Part shown: piece by piece, positions 17,844 through 28,119 of the stretch
How the letters are laid out: each line of letters begins with the position of its first letter
How positions within the stretch are numbered: position 1 is the stretch's first letter
Origin: Natrialba aegyptia DSM 13077
GTDB taxonomy: Archaea; Halobacteriota; Halobacteria; Halobacteriales; Natrialbaceae
DNA length: 64,000 nucleotides
Assembly (NCBI RefSeq): GCF_000337535.1
Contig: NZ_AOIP01000031.1
Location: 286,943 to 350,942, forward strand
Reading direction: 5' to 3'
Made by a program: the position numbers and the translations under genes
Notes under the pieces: generated by a model
What the model saw: only the letters and a program-made list of their open reading frames with translations
What the model was told of the DNA's origin: nothing
The model's database searches: none

Positions 17844-18422
17844 ATGAGCAATCCCCCGACCGAGTACTACTCGGAGGAACGCTGGCAGAACTGGATCGAT
17901 CGCATCAAAGACGAAGAGATCGATCCCGAGGACGAGTCATCGGCGCGACTCCTGCTCAATCTGCAGGATGATACGGCAATCGCCGTCGCGAAGATCGTCG
18001 CCGCCTACGACGACGGGGACCTCGGAGAAGAGGAAGCGCTCGAAGAGATCAACGACGTCCGCGAAATCGTCCTGAGCGAGGTCGACATCGAAGACGAGGA
18101 GAAACTGATCCTCGTCGACGGCGTCCAGACGAGCCTCGTCTGCGTCTTCTTCGCCGCCGAAGAGTTCATCGCAAACGGCCCCGCCGAAGACGGGAGCGTC
18201 GGCGACTACCTCGGCGCTGCTGCCGATGCCGAAGCCGAGGAAGACTTAGACGCCGCGCTCGGCTACGCCGCCCAGGCCGGCACCCTCATCATCGACGACG
18301 CTGAACTCGACATGACCGTCGCGGAGGACCTCGAGTACGGCCTCGTCACGGAGTGGATCAACGGTCTCGACAGCCTCCAGAGTGCGATGAGCGATCCCGA
18401 AGTCGTCGAAGAAGACGAATAA
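17844..18422 (+). CDS. DUF2150 family protein
   Basis: A 192-residue acidic, helical protein. The opening EERWQNWIDRIKDEEIDPE, LLLNLQDDTAIAVAKIVAAY and a middle VDGVQTSLVCVFFAAEEFI match the haloarchaeal DUF2150 family, which has no assigned function. No membrane segment or catalytic motif is evident. It follows the TatD gene and precedes HMG-CoA synthase, which has its own promoter. Confidence 0.85.
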   Translation: MSNPPTEYYSEERWQNWIDRIKDEEIDPEDESSARLLLNLQDDTAIAVAKIVAAYDDGDLGEEEALEEINDVREIVLSEVDIEDEEKLILVDGVQTSLVCVFFAAEEFIANGPAEDGSVGDYLGAAADAEAEEDLDAALGYAAQAGTLIIDDAELDMTVAEDLEYGLVTEWINGLDSLQSAMSDPEVVEEDE

Positions 18423-18573
18423 CGCCGCGCTCGAAGCGAGTTTTCTGTTTCCGACATTCCAGGTCCGCTGGCCGAGTTCAGTTCGGCGAGCGCACCGAGT
18501 CCGCCGGGAGGGAAGTGCGGGTGTCAACACTGGCCGGCAGTCCGTCAATCGTCGAATCTTCGAACGACAATAC

Positions 18574-18580
18574 CATATAG
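18574..18580 (+). promoter_or_regulatory. TATA box of HMG-CoA synthase
   Basis: CATATAG about 28 bases before the ATG at 18602, a spacing that implies a leaderless transcript. A second AT block (GTATAG) occurs at about 18587, closer than usual. Confidence 0.5.
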
Positions 18581-18601
18581 CTCGCTGTATAGTGTGGGGG
18601 T

Positions 18602-19939
18602 ATGACAGCAGTCGGTATCGACGCCATCGAGATCTGGACCGGGAATCTCAAACTCGACTTGCCCGGGACGTTCGCGCCGGAAAAGGGCGAAGACCCCGAG
18701 AAGTACACGAAGGGACTCGGTCTGAACGCGAGTTCGTTTCCCGACAGTTACGAGGACATCGTCACGATGGGCGCGAACGCGGCCCATCGCCTGATGGAAC
18801 GCAAGGGTCTCGAACCCGACGATATCGGCCGAATCGACGTTGCAACCGAGAGTTCGTTCGACAACTCGAAGCCGGTTTCGACGTACGTCGCTGGCTGTCT
18901 CGAAGACGTCTACGACGGCGATTTCCACCACGCGAACAAGGGCGAGCGGAAATTTGCCTGTATCGCGGGAACCCAGAGTCTGGACGACGCGTACAACTGG
19001 ATCAGCGCGGGCCGAAACCGCGGCCGCGGCGCGCTCGTCATCGCGACGGACACCGCGCTGTACGCCCGCGGCGACGCCGGGGAGGCGACCCAGGGTGCAG
19101 GTGCGATCGCGATGTACATCGACGAGGACCCGGATCTGATCGAACTCTCCGCAGAACAGGGCTACGGCTCGGCCGACGAGACGGACTTTCTCAAGCCGAA
19201 CCAGCAGTTCCCCTCCGTCGACGGGAAGCGCTCGGTGCAGGTGTATCTCGCCCGGATGCGCGAAGCCCTGGAAGACTACGAGAGCGCCGCGGGCGACGTC
19301 CATCCCGAGGACATCACCTTTGCGCCGTTCCACACGCCGTTCCCCGGCATGGTCCGCAAGGCCGCCTTGCTCGCCTACCGCCACGTCATCCGCGATACGA
19401 GCATCGAGGACGATCTGGCCGGCGAAATCGGTCGTCAGCCCCGTCCCGAGGCGTTCGATACCGACGATGACTATCGCGAGGCCCTGCGGGAGTACATGGA
19501 CGAACTCAAGGAAACCGACCGCTACCAGGAGTGGTACGCGGAGATGATCGACCCGACGCTATCGATCTCCCGCGAGGTCGGCAACTGGTATACGGGTTCC
19601 GTTCACGTCGCCCGCGCGAGCGCGCTCAAGTCCGCACTCGAGGACGGCCGCGACCTGACCGGCGAAACGCTGCTCATCGGCTCGTACGGAAGCGGTGCGC
19701 AGGCCGAAATCCACACCGAAACCGTCCAGGACGGCTGGGAGGACGAGATCGAGGCGCTGAACGTGGACGAACAGCTTGCAGCCCGCTACGACCTGACCTG
19801 GGCGGATTACGAGGACGTTCACGACGCCCACAACCACGAGATGGACGTCGACGTCGAAGAGTTCACGACGCCCGACGAGGAGTTCGTCTTTGACGGCTGG
19901 GGCCGGATGGGCGAACGGCAGTATCGCTACGTCGAGTAA
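18602..19939 (+). CDS. hmgB: Hydroxymethylglutaryl-CoA synthase
   Basis: A 445-residue thiolase-fold enzyme that condenses acetyl-CoA with acetoacetyl-CoA to HMG-CoA, the entry step of the mevalonate pathway for archaeal lipids and carotenoids. The catalytic Cys is at residue 120 in ERKFACIAGTQSL; the general acid Glu lies in ATESSFDNSK; FAPFHTPFPGMVRKAA contains the active-site His. The length and the eukaryote-like rather than bacterial family are normal for Halobacteria. Later steps (mevalonate kinase, IPK, prenyl synthase) appear at 58.6-63 kb. Confidence 0.95.
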   Translation: MTAVGIDAIEIWTGNLKLDLPGTFAPEKGEDPEKYTKGLGLNASSFPDSYEDIVTMGANAAHRLMERKGLEPDDIGRIDVATESSFDNSKPVSTYVAGCLEDVYDGDFHHANKGERKFACIAGTQSLDDAYNWISAGRNRGRGALVIATDTALYARGDAGEATQGAGAIAMYIDEDPDLIELSAEQGYGSADETDFLKPNQQFPSVDGKRSVQVYLARMREALEDYESAAGDVHPEDITFAPFHTPFPGMVRKAALLAYRHVIRDTSIEDDLAGEIGRQPRPEAFDTDDDYREALREYMDELKETDRYQEWYAEMIDPTLSISREVGNWYTGSVHVARASALKSALEDGRDLTGETLLIGSYGSGAQAEIHTETVQDGWEDEIEALNVDEQLAARYDLTWADYEDVHDAHNHEMDVDVEEFTTPDEEFVFDGWGRMGERQYRYVE

Positions 19940-19949
19940 CGAGGCGACT

Positions 19950-19991
19950 GACGAACGACGTACGACGAGCGACGAACGACGTACGACGAGC
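19950..19991 (+). repeat. 21-base tandem duplication
   Basis: The 21-base unit GACGAACGACGTACGACGAG plus C occurs twice head to tail with no mismatch, just after the stop of HMG-CoA synthase. The unit itself is made of ACGA-type sub-repeats and could form alternative hairpins around ACGT. Probably slippage in a terminator region. Confidence 0.75.
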
Positions 19992-20132
19992 GTTCGACGA
20001 CTGCTTTTGGCGGCATAATCCGAACTCGTTCGGGTGAGAGGCGGCGCGTACAGCCGTCTGCAGGGATCGAAGGCGAAACGCACTACCCGGTGGGGTGACT
20101 AGGTCGGCTAACGGCGAAAGCCCCGACCGATC

Positions 20133-21005
20133 ATGGACCCACTCTCACTCCTCGGCGTCGACGTGGCCCTGTTGTTCGTTATCGGCCTGCTGGCCGGCGG
20201 ACACTGTATCGGTATGTGCGGCCCGCTCGTGACGATCTATGCGAGCCGGATGGACGGAAACGGGAGTGAGAGCGGACGACAGTCGCGGGGGGCGACCAGT
20301 ACGGACGGCGGACGCGCGTCCACTGCCGCCGGCAGCGCCCGCCCGAGCGGACACCTTACGATGTACGAAGTGCGCCAGCACGCGCTGTTCAATCTCGGAC
20401 GAACGGCGAGTTACACGCTGCTCGGGGGACTCTTTGGTACGCTCGGCGGCATCCTGTTCGTGACGACGGCCCAACTCACGTCGCTCGTCGAGTTCGCCCG
20501 CGGCGGGGTCGGCCTGCTCGTTGGCGCGTTCGTCATGGTGACGGGACTCTACTACCTGCTCGGGCGGAGTACCGGCGGCGTCAGTCTGCCGGGCGGCGAG
20601 CGGCTCGTCGGCTGGCTGACGGGGTACGTCGATCGCCTGGCGAACGGGCCGGGCATCGTCGGCCTCGGCGCGTTACACGGCCTGCTGCCGTGTCCCATCC
20701 TCTACCCGGCGTTTCTGTACGCCTTCGCGACGGGATCGCCGACGCGGGGAGCGCTGGCCCTCGCCGCGCTGGGGCTGGGAACGGTCCCGGCCGTCTTCGC
20801 CTACGGGACCGTCATCGAGGCCGTCGACGTCGCCCACCGCCGGCGGGTACACCGCCTCCTCGGGGCGGCCTTCATCGTCCTCGGCTACGTCTTGCTCGCA
20901 CACGGGTTGATGAGTCTGGGAATCCACGTTCCACACCCCGGATTGCCGTTCTACGACGGCTTCGACGTGGCGGGTATCGAAGCGGGCGGCCACGAGAACC
21001 ACTGA
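20133..21005 (+). CDS. SafE/UreH-like membrane protein (metal transport type)
   Basis: A 290-residue integral membrane protein with about six helices and the motif GHCIGMCGPLVT in the first (Cys 25, Cys 29), characteristic of the SafE/UreH-like branch of the DsbD-type transmembrane family; GALHGLLPCPILYP repeats the theme later. A soluble loop of about 50 residues rich in Ser/Gly/Arg lies between helices 1 and 2. It is followed after 18 bases by a copper P-type ATPase. In bacteria this pairing (CcoS/CcoI-like neighbourhoods) supplies copper to haem-copper oxidases, so a copper-handling role is likely but inferred. Confidence 0.85.
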   Translation: MDPLSLLGVDVALLFVIGLLAGGHCIGMCGPLVTIYASRMDGNGSESGRQSRGATSTDGGRASTAAGSARPSGHLTMYEVRQHALFNLGRTASYTLLGGLFGTLGGILFVTTAQLTSLVEFARGGVGLLVGAFVMVTGLYYLLGRSTGGVSLPGGERLVGWLTGYVDRLANGPGIVGLGALHGLLPCPILYPAFLYAFATGSPTRGALALAALGLGTVPAVFAYGTVIEAVDVAHRRRVHRLLGAAFIVLGYVLLAHGLMSLGIHVPHPGLPFYDGFDVAGIEAGGHENH

Positions 21006-21023
21006 GCGGACGATTCGATAGGT

Positions 21024-23546
21024 ATGACGGAGACACCGAACTCTCACTCCGCGGTCGACGGCGATGCCGATAGCGGCTGTACCCTCTGTGATCTGCCGGT
21101 CGACGGCAGCGGCGTCGTCGCCGACGGCAACGCGTTCTGTTGTGTCGGTTGTCGCAACGTCTACGACGCGCTCGGCGACGTAGCGGACGTGGATGCAGCC
21201 GACGTTCGAAACGCGCGAGCGGCGGACGAGGCCCAAGACGGGACATCGCGGGACGTGCCGCCCGACCACGAAACCACGTTCCTCGAAGTCGACGGAATGT
21301 ACTGTGCGACCTGCGAGGCGTTCATCGAGTCGGTCGCCGCGGAGACCGACGGCGTCAGCCACGCGAGTTCGAGTTACGTGACCGACACGGCGCGGATCGA
21401 CCACGATCCGGACACCGTCTCGGTCGAGGACCTCAAAGCGGAGATCAGCAAACTCGGGTACAGCGCCTACGACCGCGCGGACGCGTTCAGCCGGCGGCGG
21501 GCCGACAACTGGCAGATGGCCCGCGTCGGCGTCGGCGTCCTCATGGGGATGATGGTGATGTTGCAGTACATCGTCATCATCTACCCGACCTACTTCGGCG
21601 GGCTGTTCTACGACGAGCGGACGACCGAGTTCTTCACGCAGACGCTCTCGAGCGAACTCGCGACCCCGTTTTACGTCGTCATCGCCGCACTCACGACGAT
21701 CGTCCTTGCCGTGACCGGCAAACCGATCCTGCAGGGGGCCTACGTCGCCGTCAAGACGCGGTCGCCGAACATGGACCTGCTCGTCGCGATCGCGGCCGTT
21801 AGCGCGTACCTCTACAGCACGCTCTCGATCGCGACCGGCGGCGCTCACATCTACTACGACGTGACCGTCGCCATCGTCGTCATCGTCACCGTCGGCGGCT
21901 ACTACGAGTCGACGATCAAACGCCAGGCGACCGAGCGCCTCTCGGATCTGACCGCCGTGCAGGTCGAGGAGGCCCGCCGCGTCGGCGACCAGGGCGACAC
22001 CGAACCGATTTCCGTCGACGAACTCGACCCCGGCGACCGCGTGCTGGTCCGCACCGGCGAGCGCGTGCCAATCGACGGCACCGTCGTCGACGGCCGCGCC
22101 GCGGTCGACGAGGCCGTCGTCACCGGCGAATCGCTGCCCGTGACGAAAGAATCCGGCGACGAGGTCGTCGGCGGTTCCGTCGTCTCCGAAGGCTCGTTGA
22201 CCGTCCGCGTCGGCGAGGACGCCACCAGCACCCTCGACCGGATCAGCGAACTCGTCTGGGACCTCCAGAGCGGCACCCACGGCATCCAGAAACTCGCCGA
22301 CAAACTGGCGACGATCTTCGTCCCGTTCGTGCTCGTCCTCGCCGCCGTCGCCGCGGCCGCCCACCTCGCGCTCGGTGCCGATGTCACCGAAGCCCTGCTC
22401 ACCGGGCTGACGGTCCTGATCGTCTCCTGTCCGTGCGCGCTCGGCCTCGCGACGCCACTCGCCGTCGCCGCCGGTATCCGGGACGCGCTCGAGCGTTCGA
22501 TCGTCGTGTTCGACGACAGCGTCTTCGAACGCATCCGCAACGCGGACACCGTCGTCTTCGACAAGACCGGCACGCTCACGACCGGGGACATGACCGTCGT
22601 CGACACCGACCTTCCGGACGACCTGCTCGAACAGGCCGCCGCGCTCGAGGAGCGATCCGCCCACCCGGTCGGAAAAGCCATCGCCGCGGCGACACCGGTT
22701 GCAGACGGCGGTACGGTCGAGCCCGGGGCGTCGGCGGAAGGCAACGTGGCCGACGCAGGTGACGCGACTGCCGGCGACCCGATCGGTGACGACGAAAACG
22801 CGCCCGACCGCGTCGACACGTTCGACTCCCACCGCAACGGCGTCTCCGGCACCGTCGACGGCGACGAGTTCATCGTCGGCCATCCCGACCTCTTCCGGGA
22901 CCGGGGCTGGGACGTGCCGACCGAACTCGCCGACCAAATCGGGGCTGCGCGCGAAACCGGACGCGTCCCCGTCGCCGTCGGCCGCAACGGCACCGCCTCG
23001 GGCGTCATCGTCGTCGGCGACGAACTCCGGGAGAACTGGGACGAGACGCTGACGGCGATCTCGGAGAGCGGCTCCGACATCGTCGTGCTTACCGGCGACG
23101 ACGCGCGGGCTGCGACGCAGTTCCGCGAGCACGACGCAGTCGGTCAGGTTTTCGCCGGCGTCCCGCCCGAAGGGAAGGCCGAAACCGTCGATCGGCTCAA
23201 GCAGACCGGCCGAACCGTCATGATCGGCGACGGCACCAACGACGCCCCCGCGCTCGCGAGTTCGGATCTCGGCATCGCGCTCGGCGGCGGCACGGCGATG
23301 GCGGCCGACGCGGCCGACGTGGCGCTCGTCGACGACGACCTCTCGTCGGTCGAGACGGTCTTCGAACTCGCGCGGGCGACGGATCGGCGCGTAAAAGGAA
23401 ACATCGGCTGGGCGTTCTGTTACAACGCGGTCGCGATTCCGCTCGCGGTGACGGGGCTACTCAACCCGCTGTTCGCCGCGCTCGCGATGGGCGCGAGCAG
23501 TCTCCTCGTCGTCACGAACTCCTCGCGGTCGTTGCTTTCGGAGTGA
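21024..23546 (+). CDS. Copper-translocating P-type ATPase
   Basis: An 840-residue P1B-ATPase. N-terminal Cys-rich segment (C19-x2-C22, C39-C40-x2-C43), HMA domain with GMYCATC (Cys 94, 97), then eight membrane helices with SCPCALGLATP (CPC at 469-471) in the sixth. Phosphorylation site DKTGT at 513, TGES actuator loop, GDGTNDAP hinge. CPC fits Cu(I)/Ag(I). The extra N-terminal Cys block resembles CcoI/FixI-type exporters that load cytochrome oxidase. There is an acidic insert at about 570-600 in the nucleotide domain. Preceded by the SafE-like gene, probably one operon. Confidence 0.93.
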   Translation: MTETPNSHSAVDGDADSGCTLCDLPVDGSGVVADGNAFCCVGCRNVYDALGDVADVDAADVRNARAADEAQDGTSRDVPPDHETTFLEVDGMYCATCEAFIESVAAETDGVSHASSSYVTDTARIDHDPDTVSVEDLKAEISKLGYSAYDRADAFSRRRADNWQMARVGVGVLMGMMVMLQYIVIIYPTYFGGLFYDERTTEFFTQTLSSELATPFYVVIAALTTIVLAVTGKPILQGAYVAVKTRSPNMDLLVAIAAVSAYLYSTLSIATGGAHIYYDVTVAIVVIVTVGGYYESTIKRQATERLSDLTAVQVEEARRVGDQGDTEPISVDELDPGDRVLVRTGERVPIDGTVVDGRAAVDEAVVTGESLPVTKESGDEVVGGSVVSEGSLTVRVGEDATSTLDRISELVWDLQSGTHGIQKLADKLATIFVPFVLVLAAVAAAAHLALGADVTEALLTGLTVLIVSCPCALGLATPLAVAAGIRDALERSIVVFDDSVFERIRNADTVVFDKTGTLTTGDMTVVDTDLPDDLLEQAAALEERSAHPVGKAIAAATPVADGGTVEPGASAEGNVADAGDATAGDPIGDDENAPDRVDTFDSHRNGVSGTVDGDEFIVGHPDLFRDRGWDVPTELADQIGAARETGRVPVAVGRNGTASGVIVVGDELRENWDETLTAISESGSDIVVLTGDDARAATQFREHDAVGQVFAGVPPEGKAETVDRLKQTGRTVMIGDGTNDAPALASSDLGIALGGGTAMAADAADVALVDDDLSSVETVFELARATDRRVKGNIGWAFCYNAVAIPLAVTGLLNPLFAALAMGASSLLVVTNSSRSLLSE

Positions 23547-23616
23547 TCGCGCTGCCCGATTGCGGGCCGTCGTTTCATCAATATAATACGTTCGGAGTGC
23601 GTACCGGCCCGTATTC

Positions 23617-25011
23617 ATGGCCGATCGTCCGCCGTCAGGGGAGTGGTTTGCCAAGCGACCGGGGCTAACCGTCCTCGCTATCGTCGCCGCCGTTCTCGGA
23701 CTTCTCGTTATTCTGCCCTATCTCCAGTACGTCCTCCTGGGGGTCGTGCTCGCGTACGTTCTCGTTCCGGCACAGCGCTGGCTCGAACAGTACGTGAGCG
23801 CGCTCATCGCGGCCCTCTCGCTCGTCGCGGTCACGATCCTCGCACTCTTGCTGCCGTTGGCGTACGTCCTCGCCGTCGCGTTCCGCGAGGCGCTCAACCT
23901 CGTCGACGTGATCCAGGACGGAAACGGCAACCTCGATGTCACGATCATCGAATCGCAACTCGAAAACGTGGGCTACTCGGTCGATCTCGTCGAGTTCTAC
24001 CAGACCTATCAGGACCCGATCGCGACGGGACTGCAAGGGCTGGCCATGAGCGCGGTCGAGATCGCCGGCGGCGCACCGGGACTCTTCATCGGCCTCACCG
24101 TGACCGTGTTCGTCCTCTTTGCCCTGCTGCGCGACGGCGGCGAATTCGTCGTCTGGATGCAACGCGTGGTCCCCATCGAGGACGACCTGCTCGCGGAACT
24201 GCTCGCTGAACTCGACCAGCTCATGTGGGCTTCGGTCGTCGGGAACGTCGCCGTCGCGATTATTCAGGCGGTCCTGCTCGGGATTGGTCTCGCCGTCCTC
24301 GGCGTTCCGGCGGTCGTCCTCCTCTCGGTCGTCACGTTCATCTTCGCGTTACTCCCGCTCATCGGAGCCTTCGGCGTTTGGGTCCCGGTTTCGATCGGAC
24401 TACTTGCCACCGGCCAATTCGTTTCGGCCGCGATCCTCATCGTCTACGGCTCGATTGTCAGCGCCTCGGACACCTACATCCGTCCCGCACTCATCGGCCG
24501 CACGAGCGCGTTCAACTCGGCGATTATCGTCGTCGGCATCTTCGGCGGCCTCGTCGTCTTCGGGGCCGTCGGCCTCTTTATCGGTCCCGTCGTCCTCGGC
24601 GGGGCGAAGATCACCCTCGATCTCTTCGCCCGCGAACGCGCCGACGCCCCGCAACCGGTTACCGGCACCGCTACCCCCGGTGCCGACAGTGCGGTTCAGA
24701 CCGAACCCGAAACCGGACTCGCCGGCGAGCAACCCCCCGAGAGTGAACTCGACGTGGACGAAGGTGGCGATACCGAGACGAACGCGGATGAGACCGCGGC
24801 CGGCGTCGACGGCGACGAAGCGACGGAACGTGAGTACGACGGCTCTCCCGACGAGAGCGACGAGAGCGACGAGACCGATGGGGCCGATGAGACTGGCGAA
24901 ACCGGCGATACCAACGAGACCGACGGAACTGACAGAACTGACAGAACTGACGAGAATCTCGATACCAACGACGAGACTGCAACCGATACCGACTCCGAAC
25001 TCGACCGGTAG
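23617..25011 (+). CDS. AI-2E family transporter with acidic tail
   Basis: A 464-residue membrane protein of the AI-2E/PerM family. The first ~345 residues have about eight helices, with LPYLQYVLLGVVLAYVLVP near the start and LPLIGAFGVWVPVSIGLL in the conserved C-terminal part. The remaining ~120 residues are a hydrophilic tail of Glu, Asp and Thr with DES/DET repeats, presumably cytoplasmic and disordered. Family members export small molecules or act as Na+/H+ antiporters in halophiles; the substrate here is unknown. A TATA-like AATATAATAC lies upstream near 23580. Confidence 0.88.
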   Translation: MADRPPSGEWFAKRPGLTVLAIVAAVLGLLVILPYLQYVLLGVVLAYVLVPAQRWLEQYVSALIAALSLVAVTILALLLPLAYVLAVAFREALNLVDVIQDGNGNLDVTIIESQLENVGYSVDLVEFYQTYQDPIATGLQGLAMSAVEIAGGAPGLFIGLTVTVFVLFALLRDGGEFVVWMQRVVPIEDDLLAELLAELDQLMWASVVGNVAVAIIQAVLLGIGLAVLGVPAVVLLSVVTFIFALLPLIGAFGVWVPVSIGLLATGQFVSAAILIVYGSIVSASDTYIRPALIGRTSAFNSAIIVVGIFGGLVVFGAVGLFIGPVVLGGAKITLDLFARERADAPQPVTGTATPGADSAVQTEPETGLAGEQPPESELDVDEGGDTETNADETAAGVDGDEATEREYDGSPDESDESDETDGADETGETGDTNETDGTDRTDRTDENLDTNDETATDTDSELDR

Positions 25012-25223
25012 CCAGTCGTGGCCGACTGTCTCGCACCGAAACACGCTGCCCGCCCACGCGGAACGGGTGCGTTAATTAGCCCCTGGCCGCAACGAACTGC
25101 TATCGTGTCCCGAATGCCATCCTGTAATCGAGAGGGGGATCGAGAGAGATCGCGACAGCGACAGGACACCCATCGCACCACAGCCAGCACCCGAATCCGG
25201 AGCCAAATCACCGGGAGGAGGGT

Positions 25224-26567
25224 ATGAACGGGGCAGAAACACGCGCCTCCGGGAGTCCGTACGCCCCCCACACGGCCGACGAGCGCGATGCGATGCTCGA
25301 GGCGGTCGATGCCGACTCTATCGCGGACCTGTTCGACATTCCCGATACCGTCCGATTTGCGGACGAGTTCGGTATCGACGCCCGGACCGAGCGCGAGACG
25401 AGACGACTCGTGCGCTCGATTCTCGGACGCAACGAGAATCTAACGGAACTGCTCGGGCGTGGCCACTACGGCTACTACGTGCCCTCGCTGGTCGATCACC
25501 TCGCGGACCGCTCCGAATTTCTCACCTCTTACACGCAGTACCAGCCCGAAATCTCGCAGGGGTTTCTGCAGGCGCTGTTCGAGTACCAGTCGCTGCTGGT
25601 CGAACTGACGGGACTCAAAATCGCCAACTGCTCGATGTACGACGCGGCGACCGCCCTCGGCGAAGCCGCGACGCTTGCGGATCGCGTCCGCGAGACGAGC
25701 GGCCACCGCGTCCTCGTGCCGGACCTCCTGCGCGAGGAGCGCCGGAGCACCCTCGAGAACTACGTCGCCGGCACCGATCTGGTCGTGGAGGCGTACCCAA
25801 CCACAGACGGCGCTATCGACGCCGACGAACTCGCCGACGCGGTCGACGAAGATGTCGTCATGCTCTACGCCGAAAACCCGACTGTCCGCGGGACAATCGA
25901 GGAACGCCTCGACGCCGCGAGCGAACTCGCGACCGACGCTGACGCGCTGTTCGTCCTCGGTTCCGACCCGGTCGCGCTCTCCCTGCTCCAACGACCCGCC
26001 GACGTGGGAGCCGACGTAGTCATCGGCGACGCGAGCGTTCTCGGTCTGCCGACGAGTTACGGCATGGGCCTCGGGCTGTTCGCCTGTCGCGAGGACTACC
26101 TGCGGCAGGTCCCCGGCCGCCTGGTCGGCGTCAGCGAGGATGCAACCGATCGGCGGGCGTTCACGCTCACCCTGCAGACCCGCGAACAGCACATCCGCCG
26201 CGAACGCGCGACGAGCAACATCTGTACGAACCAGGCCTGGGTCGCCCTTCGAACCGCGATGCACGCCGCCGCACTCGGCCCCGACGGAATGGTCGACCTC
26301 GCGAAACGCGGCGTCACCCGCGCCGAAACTCTCGCCGAGCGACTCGACGAACTCGTCGGCGTGTCGGCTCCGGTCCACGATCGCCACCACATCCGCGAGT
26401 TCGTCGCGCACGTCGATCAGCCCGCGCCGGCGATCGCCGAGGACCTCGAAACGCGTGGCTTCGCGGTCCACGTCGTCGGCGAGCACGAACTCCAGTGTTG
26501 TGTCGCCGGCGTTCCGGACGCCGAACTCGACGCGTTCGTCGCGGCGTTTTCGGAGGTGGTTCGATGA
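25224..26567 (+). CDS. gcvPA: Glycine dehydrogenase (decarboxylating) subunit 1
   Basis: The N-terminal half of the P-protein, 447 residues: the family pattern [20 protein letters not shown], then [20 protein letters not shown], and ASMYDAAT-like [13 protein letters not shown]. With subunit 2 it decarboxylates glycine and passes the aminomethyl group to the lipoyl H-protein of the glycine cleavage system. The start ATG 25224 follows a GGAGGAGGGT site. It overlaps gcvPB by four bases. The T- and H-protein genes are not in this window. Confidence 0.95.
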   Translation: MNGAETRASGSPYAPHTADERDAMLEAVDADSIADLFDIPDTVRFADEFGIDARTERETRRLVRSILGRNENLTELLGRGHYGYYVPSLVDHLADRSEFLTSYTQYQPEISQGFLQALFEYQSLLVELTGLKIANCSMYDAATALGEAATLADRVRETSGHRVLVPDLLREERRSTLENYVAGTDLVVEAYPTTDGAIDADELADAVDEDVVMLYAENPTVRGTIEERLDAASELATDADALFVLGSDPVALSLLQRPADVGADVVIGDASVLGLPTSYGMGLGLFACREDYLRQVPGRLVGVSEDATDRRAFTLTLQTREQHIRRERATSNICTNQAWVALRTAMHAAALGPDGMVDLAKRGVTRAETLAERLDELVGVSAPVHDRHHIREFVAHVDQPAPAIAEDLETRGFAVHVVGEHELQCCVAGVPDAELDAFVAAFSEVVR

Positions 26568-28087
26568 GCGACGGAGACGAGTTGGCGTCCGACGCCGAAC
26601 AGGTCCGCTACGACCAGGCCCGCTACGTCAACGACGGCCAGTACGAACCCCTGCTCTCGGAGAAAGACCGGACGCGCGTCGAGATCGGCGACGACTCGCC
26701 GCTTCCCGACGACCTCACGCGAGACGAACTCGAACTGCCCGCCCTCTCCGAACCCGAACTCGCCCGCCACTACACGCGCCTTTCGCAGATGATCTACGGG
26801 ATCGACAGCGGTCCCTACCCGCTCGGCTCGTGTACGATGAAGTACAACCCGAAATTCACCGAAGACGTGGCGGCGCTGCCGGGCGCGAGCGTCCACCCCG
26901 ATCGCTCGGCGGCGTCGGTGCAGGGCACGCTCGAACTCCTCTCTCGTCTGCAGGACTACCTCGGCCGAATCGGCGGCATGGACGCCGTGACGCTCCAGCC
27001 GCCAGCCGGCGCAGCGGGCGAGTTCGTCGGCATCCGCGTCGCCGCGGCCTACCACGAACACAACGGCGAGGGCCACCGCGACGAGGTCATCGTTCCCGAG
27101 AGCGCCCACGGGACCAACTTCGCCAGCGCCGCCCTCGGCGGCTACGACGTGGTGTCGCTGCCCAGCGACGACGAGGGACGGGTCGATCTCGACGCGCTCG
27201 ACGCCGCCCTCTCGGAGCACACGGCGGCACTGATGCTCACCAACCCGAACACGCTCGGCCTGTTCGAGCGCGACATCGAGAAAATCGCCGACATGGTCCA
27301 CGACGCCGGCGGCCTGCTCTACTACGACGGCGCGAACCTGAACGCCCTGCTCGGGCGCGCCCGCCCCGGAGACATGGGCTTCGACATCATGCACTACAAC
27401 GTTCACAAGACGTTCGCGACGCCCCACGGCGGCGGCGGTCCGGGCGCGGGCCCCGTCGGCGTCGTGGACGAACTCGCGCCGTTCCTGCCCGCACCGCGGG
27501 TGCGAGCGGCCGACGACGCACGTACAGGAGACAGAGACGGTGGCAGTGCCGGTACTGGTGCCAGTACCAGCGAGCAGCGCTACGAACTGTTCGATCCCGA
27601 ACACACCATCGGCAAGGTCCACGGGTTTCAGGGCAACTGGCTCGTCCTCGTAAAGGCCTTCGCCTACATCGCCAGACTCGGCGACGAGGGACTCGCAGAT
27701 GCAAGCGCGAAGGCAGTGCTCAACGCGAACTACCTCGCGAGCCAGATCGAGTTCGGCGTTCCGTACGGCCCGTTCCACCACGAGTTCGTCGCGAGCGCGG
27801 GCGAGCAGGACGCGGCCGACGTGGCAAAGCGGATGCTCGACTACGGGGTGCATCCGCCGACGACGAAGTGGCCCGAAATCGTCCCCGAGGCGCTGATGAC
27901 CGAACCGACGGAGGTCGAGAACAAGGACACGCTCGATCGGTTGGCAGCGGCGTTCAACGCTGTCGCGCGGGAGGACGACGAAACGCTTGCCGACGCGCCG
28001 GAGCGGACGACCGCGCGGCGGATCGACCAGACCAGCGCGGCGCGAAGCCCGCGCCTATCCTGGCACGAACTCGCTGGCGACGACTGA
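26564..28087 (+). CDS. gcvPB: Glycine dehydrogenase (decarboxylating) subunit 2
   Basis: A 507-residue PLP enzyme that forms the active heterodimer with subunit 1. [21 protein letters not shown], then [13 protein letters not shown], and the cofactor Lys in [18 protein letters not shown]. An insertion of about 35 residues rich in Gly/Ser/Arg/Asp lies just after the GPGAGPVG segment, at about 310-340, before [12 protein letters not shown]; it looks like a surface loop. I start at ATG 26564, in an ATGA overlap with gcvPA; a longer reading in the same frame begins inside gcvPA. Confidence 0.95.
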   Translation: MSDGDELASDAEQVRYDQARYVNDGQYEPLLSEKDRTRVEIGDDSPLPDDLTRDELELPALSEPELARHYTRLSQMIYGIDSGPYPLGSCTMKYNPKFTEDVAALPGASVHPDRSAASVQGTLELLSRLQDYLGRIGGMDAVTLQPPAGAAGEFVGIRVAAAYHEHNGEGHRDEVIVPESAHGTNFASAALGGYDVVSLPSDDEGRVDLDALDAALSEHTAALMLTNPNTLGLFERDIEKIADMVHDAGGLLYYDGANLNALLGRARPGDMGFDIMHYNVHKTFATPHGGGGPGAGPVGVVDELAPFLPAPRVRAADDARTGDRDGGSAGTGASTSEQRYELFDPEHTIGKVHGFQGNWLVLVKAFAYIARLGDEGLADASAKAVLNANYLASQIEFGVPYGPFHHEFVASAGEQDAADVAKRMLDYGVHPPTTKWPEIVPEALMTEPTEVENKDTLDRLAAAFNAVAREDDETLADAPERTTARRIDQTSAARSPRLSWHELAGDD

Positions 28088-28119
28088 GAGCCACGAACGG
28101 ACGCGATCGCGTCCCGCTG

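Noticed and set aside
20673-23132. Long open frame on the minus strand opposite the copper ATPase (819 residues)
   Set aside because: It is an antisense shadow of a GC-rich gene: high Arg/Gly/Val content, no family features, while the plus strand has a complete P-type ATPase.
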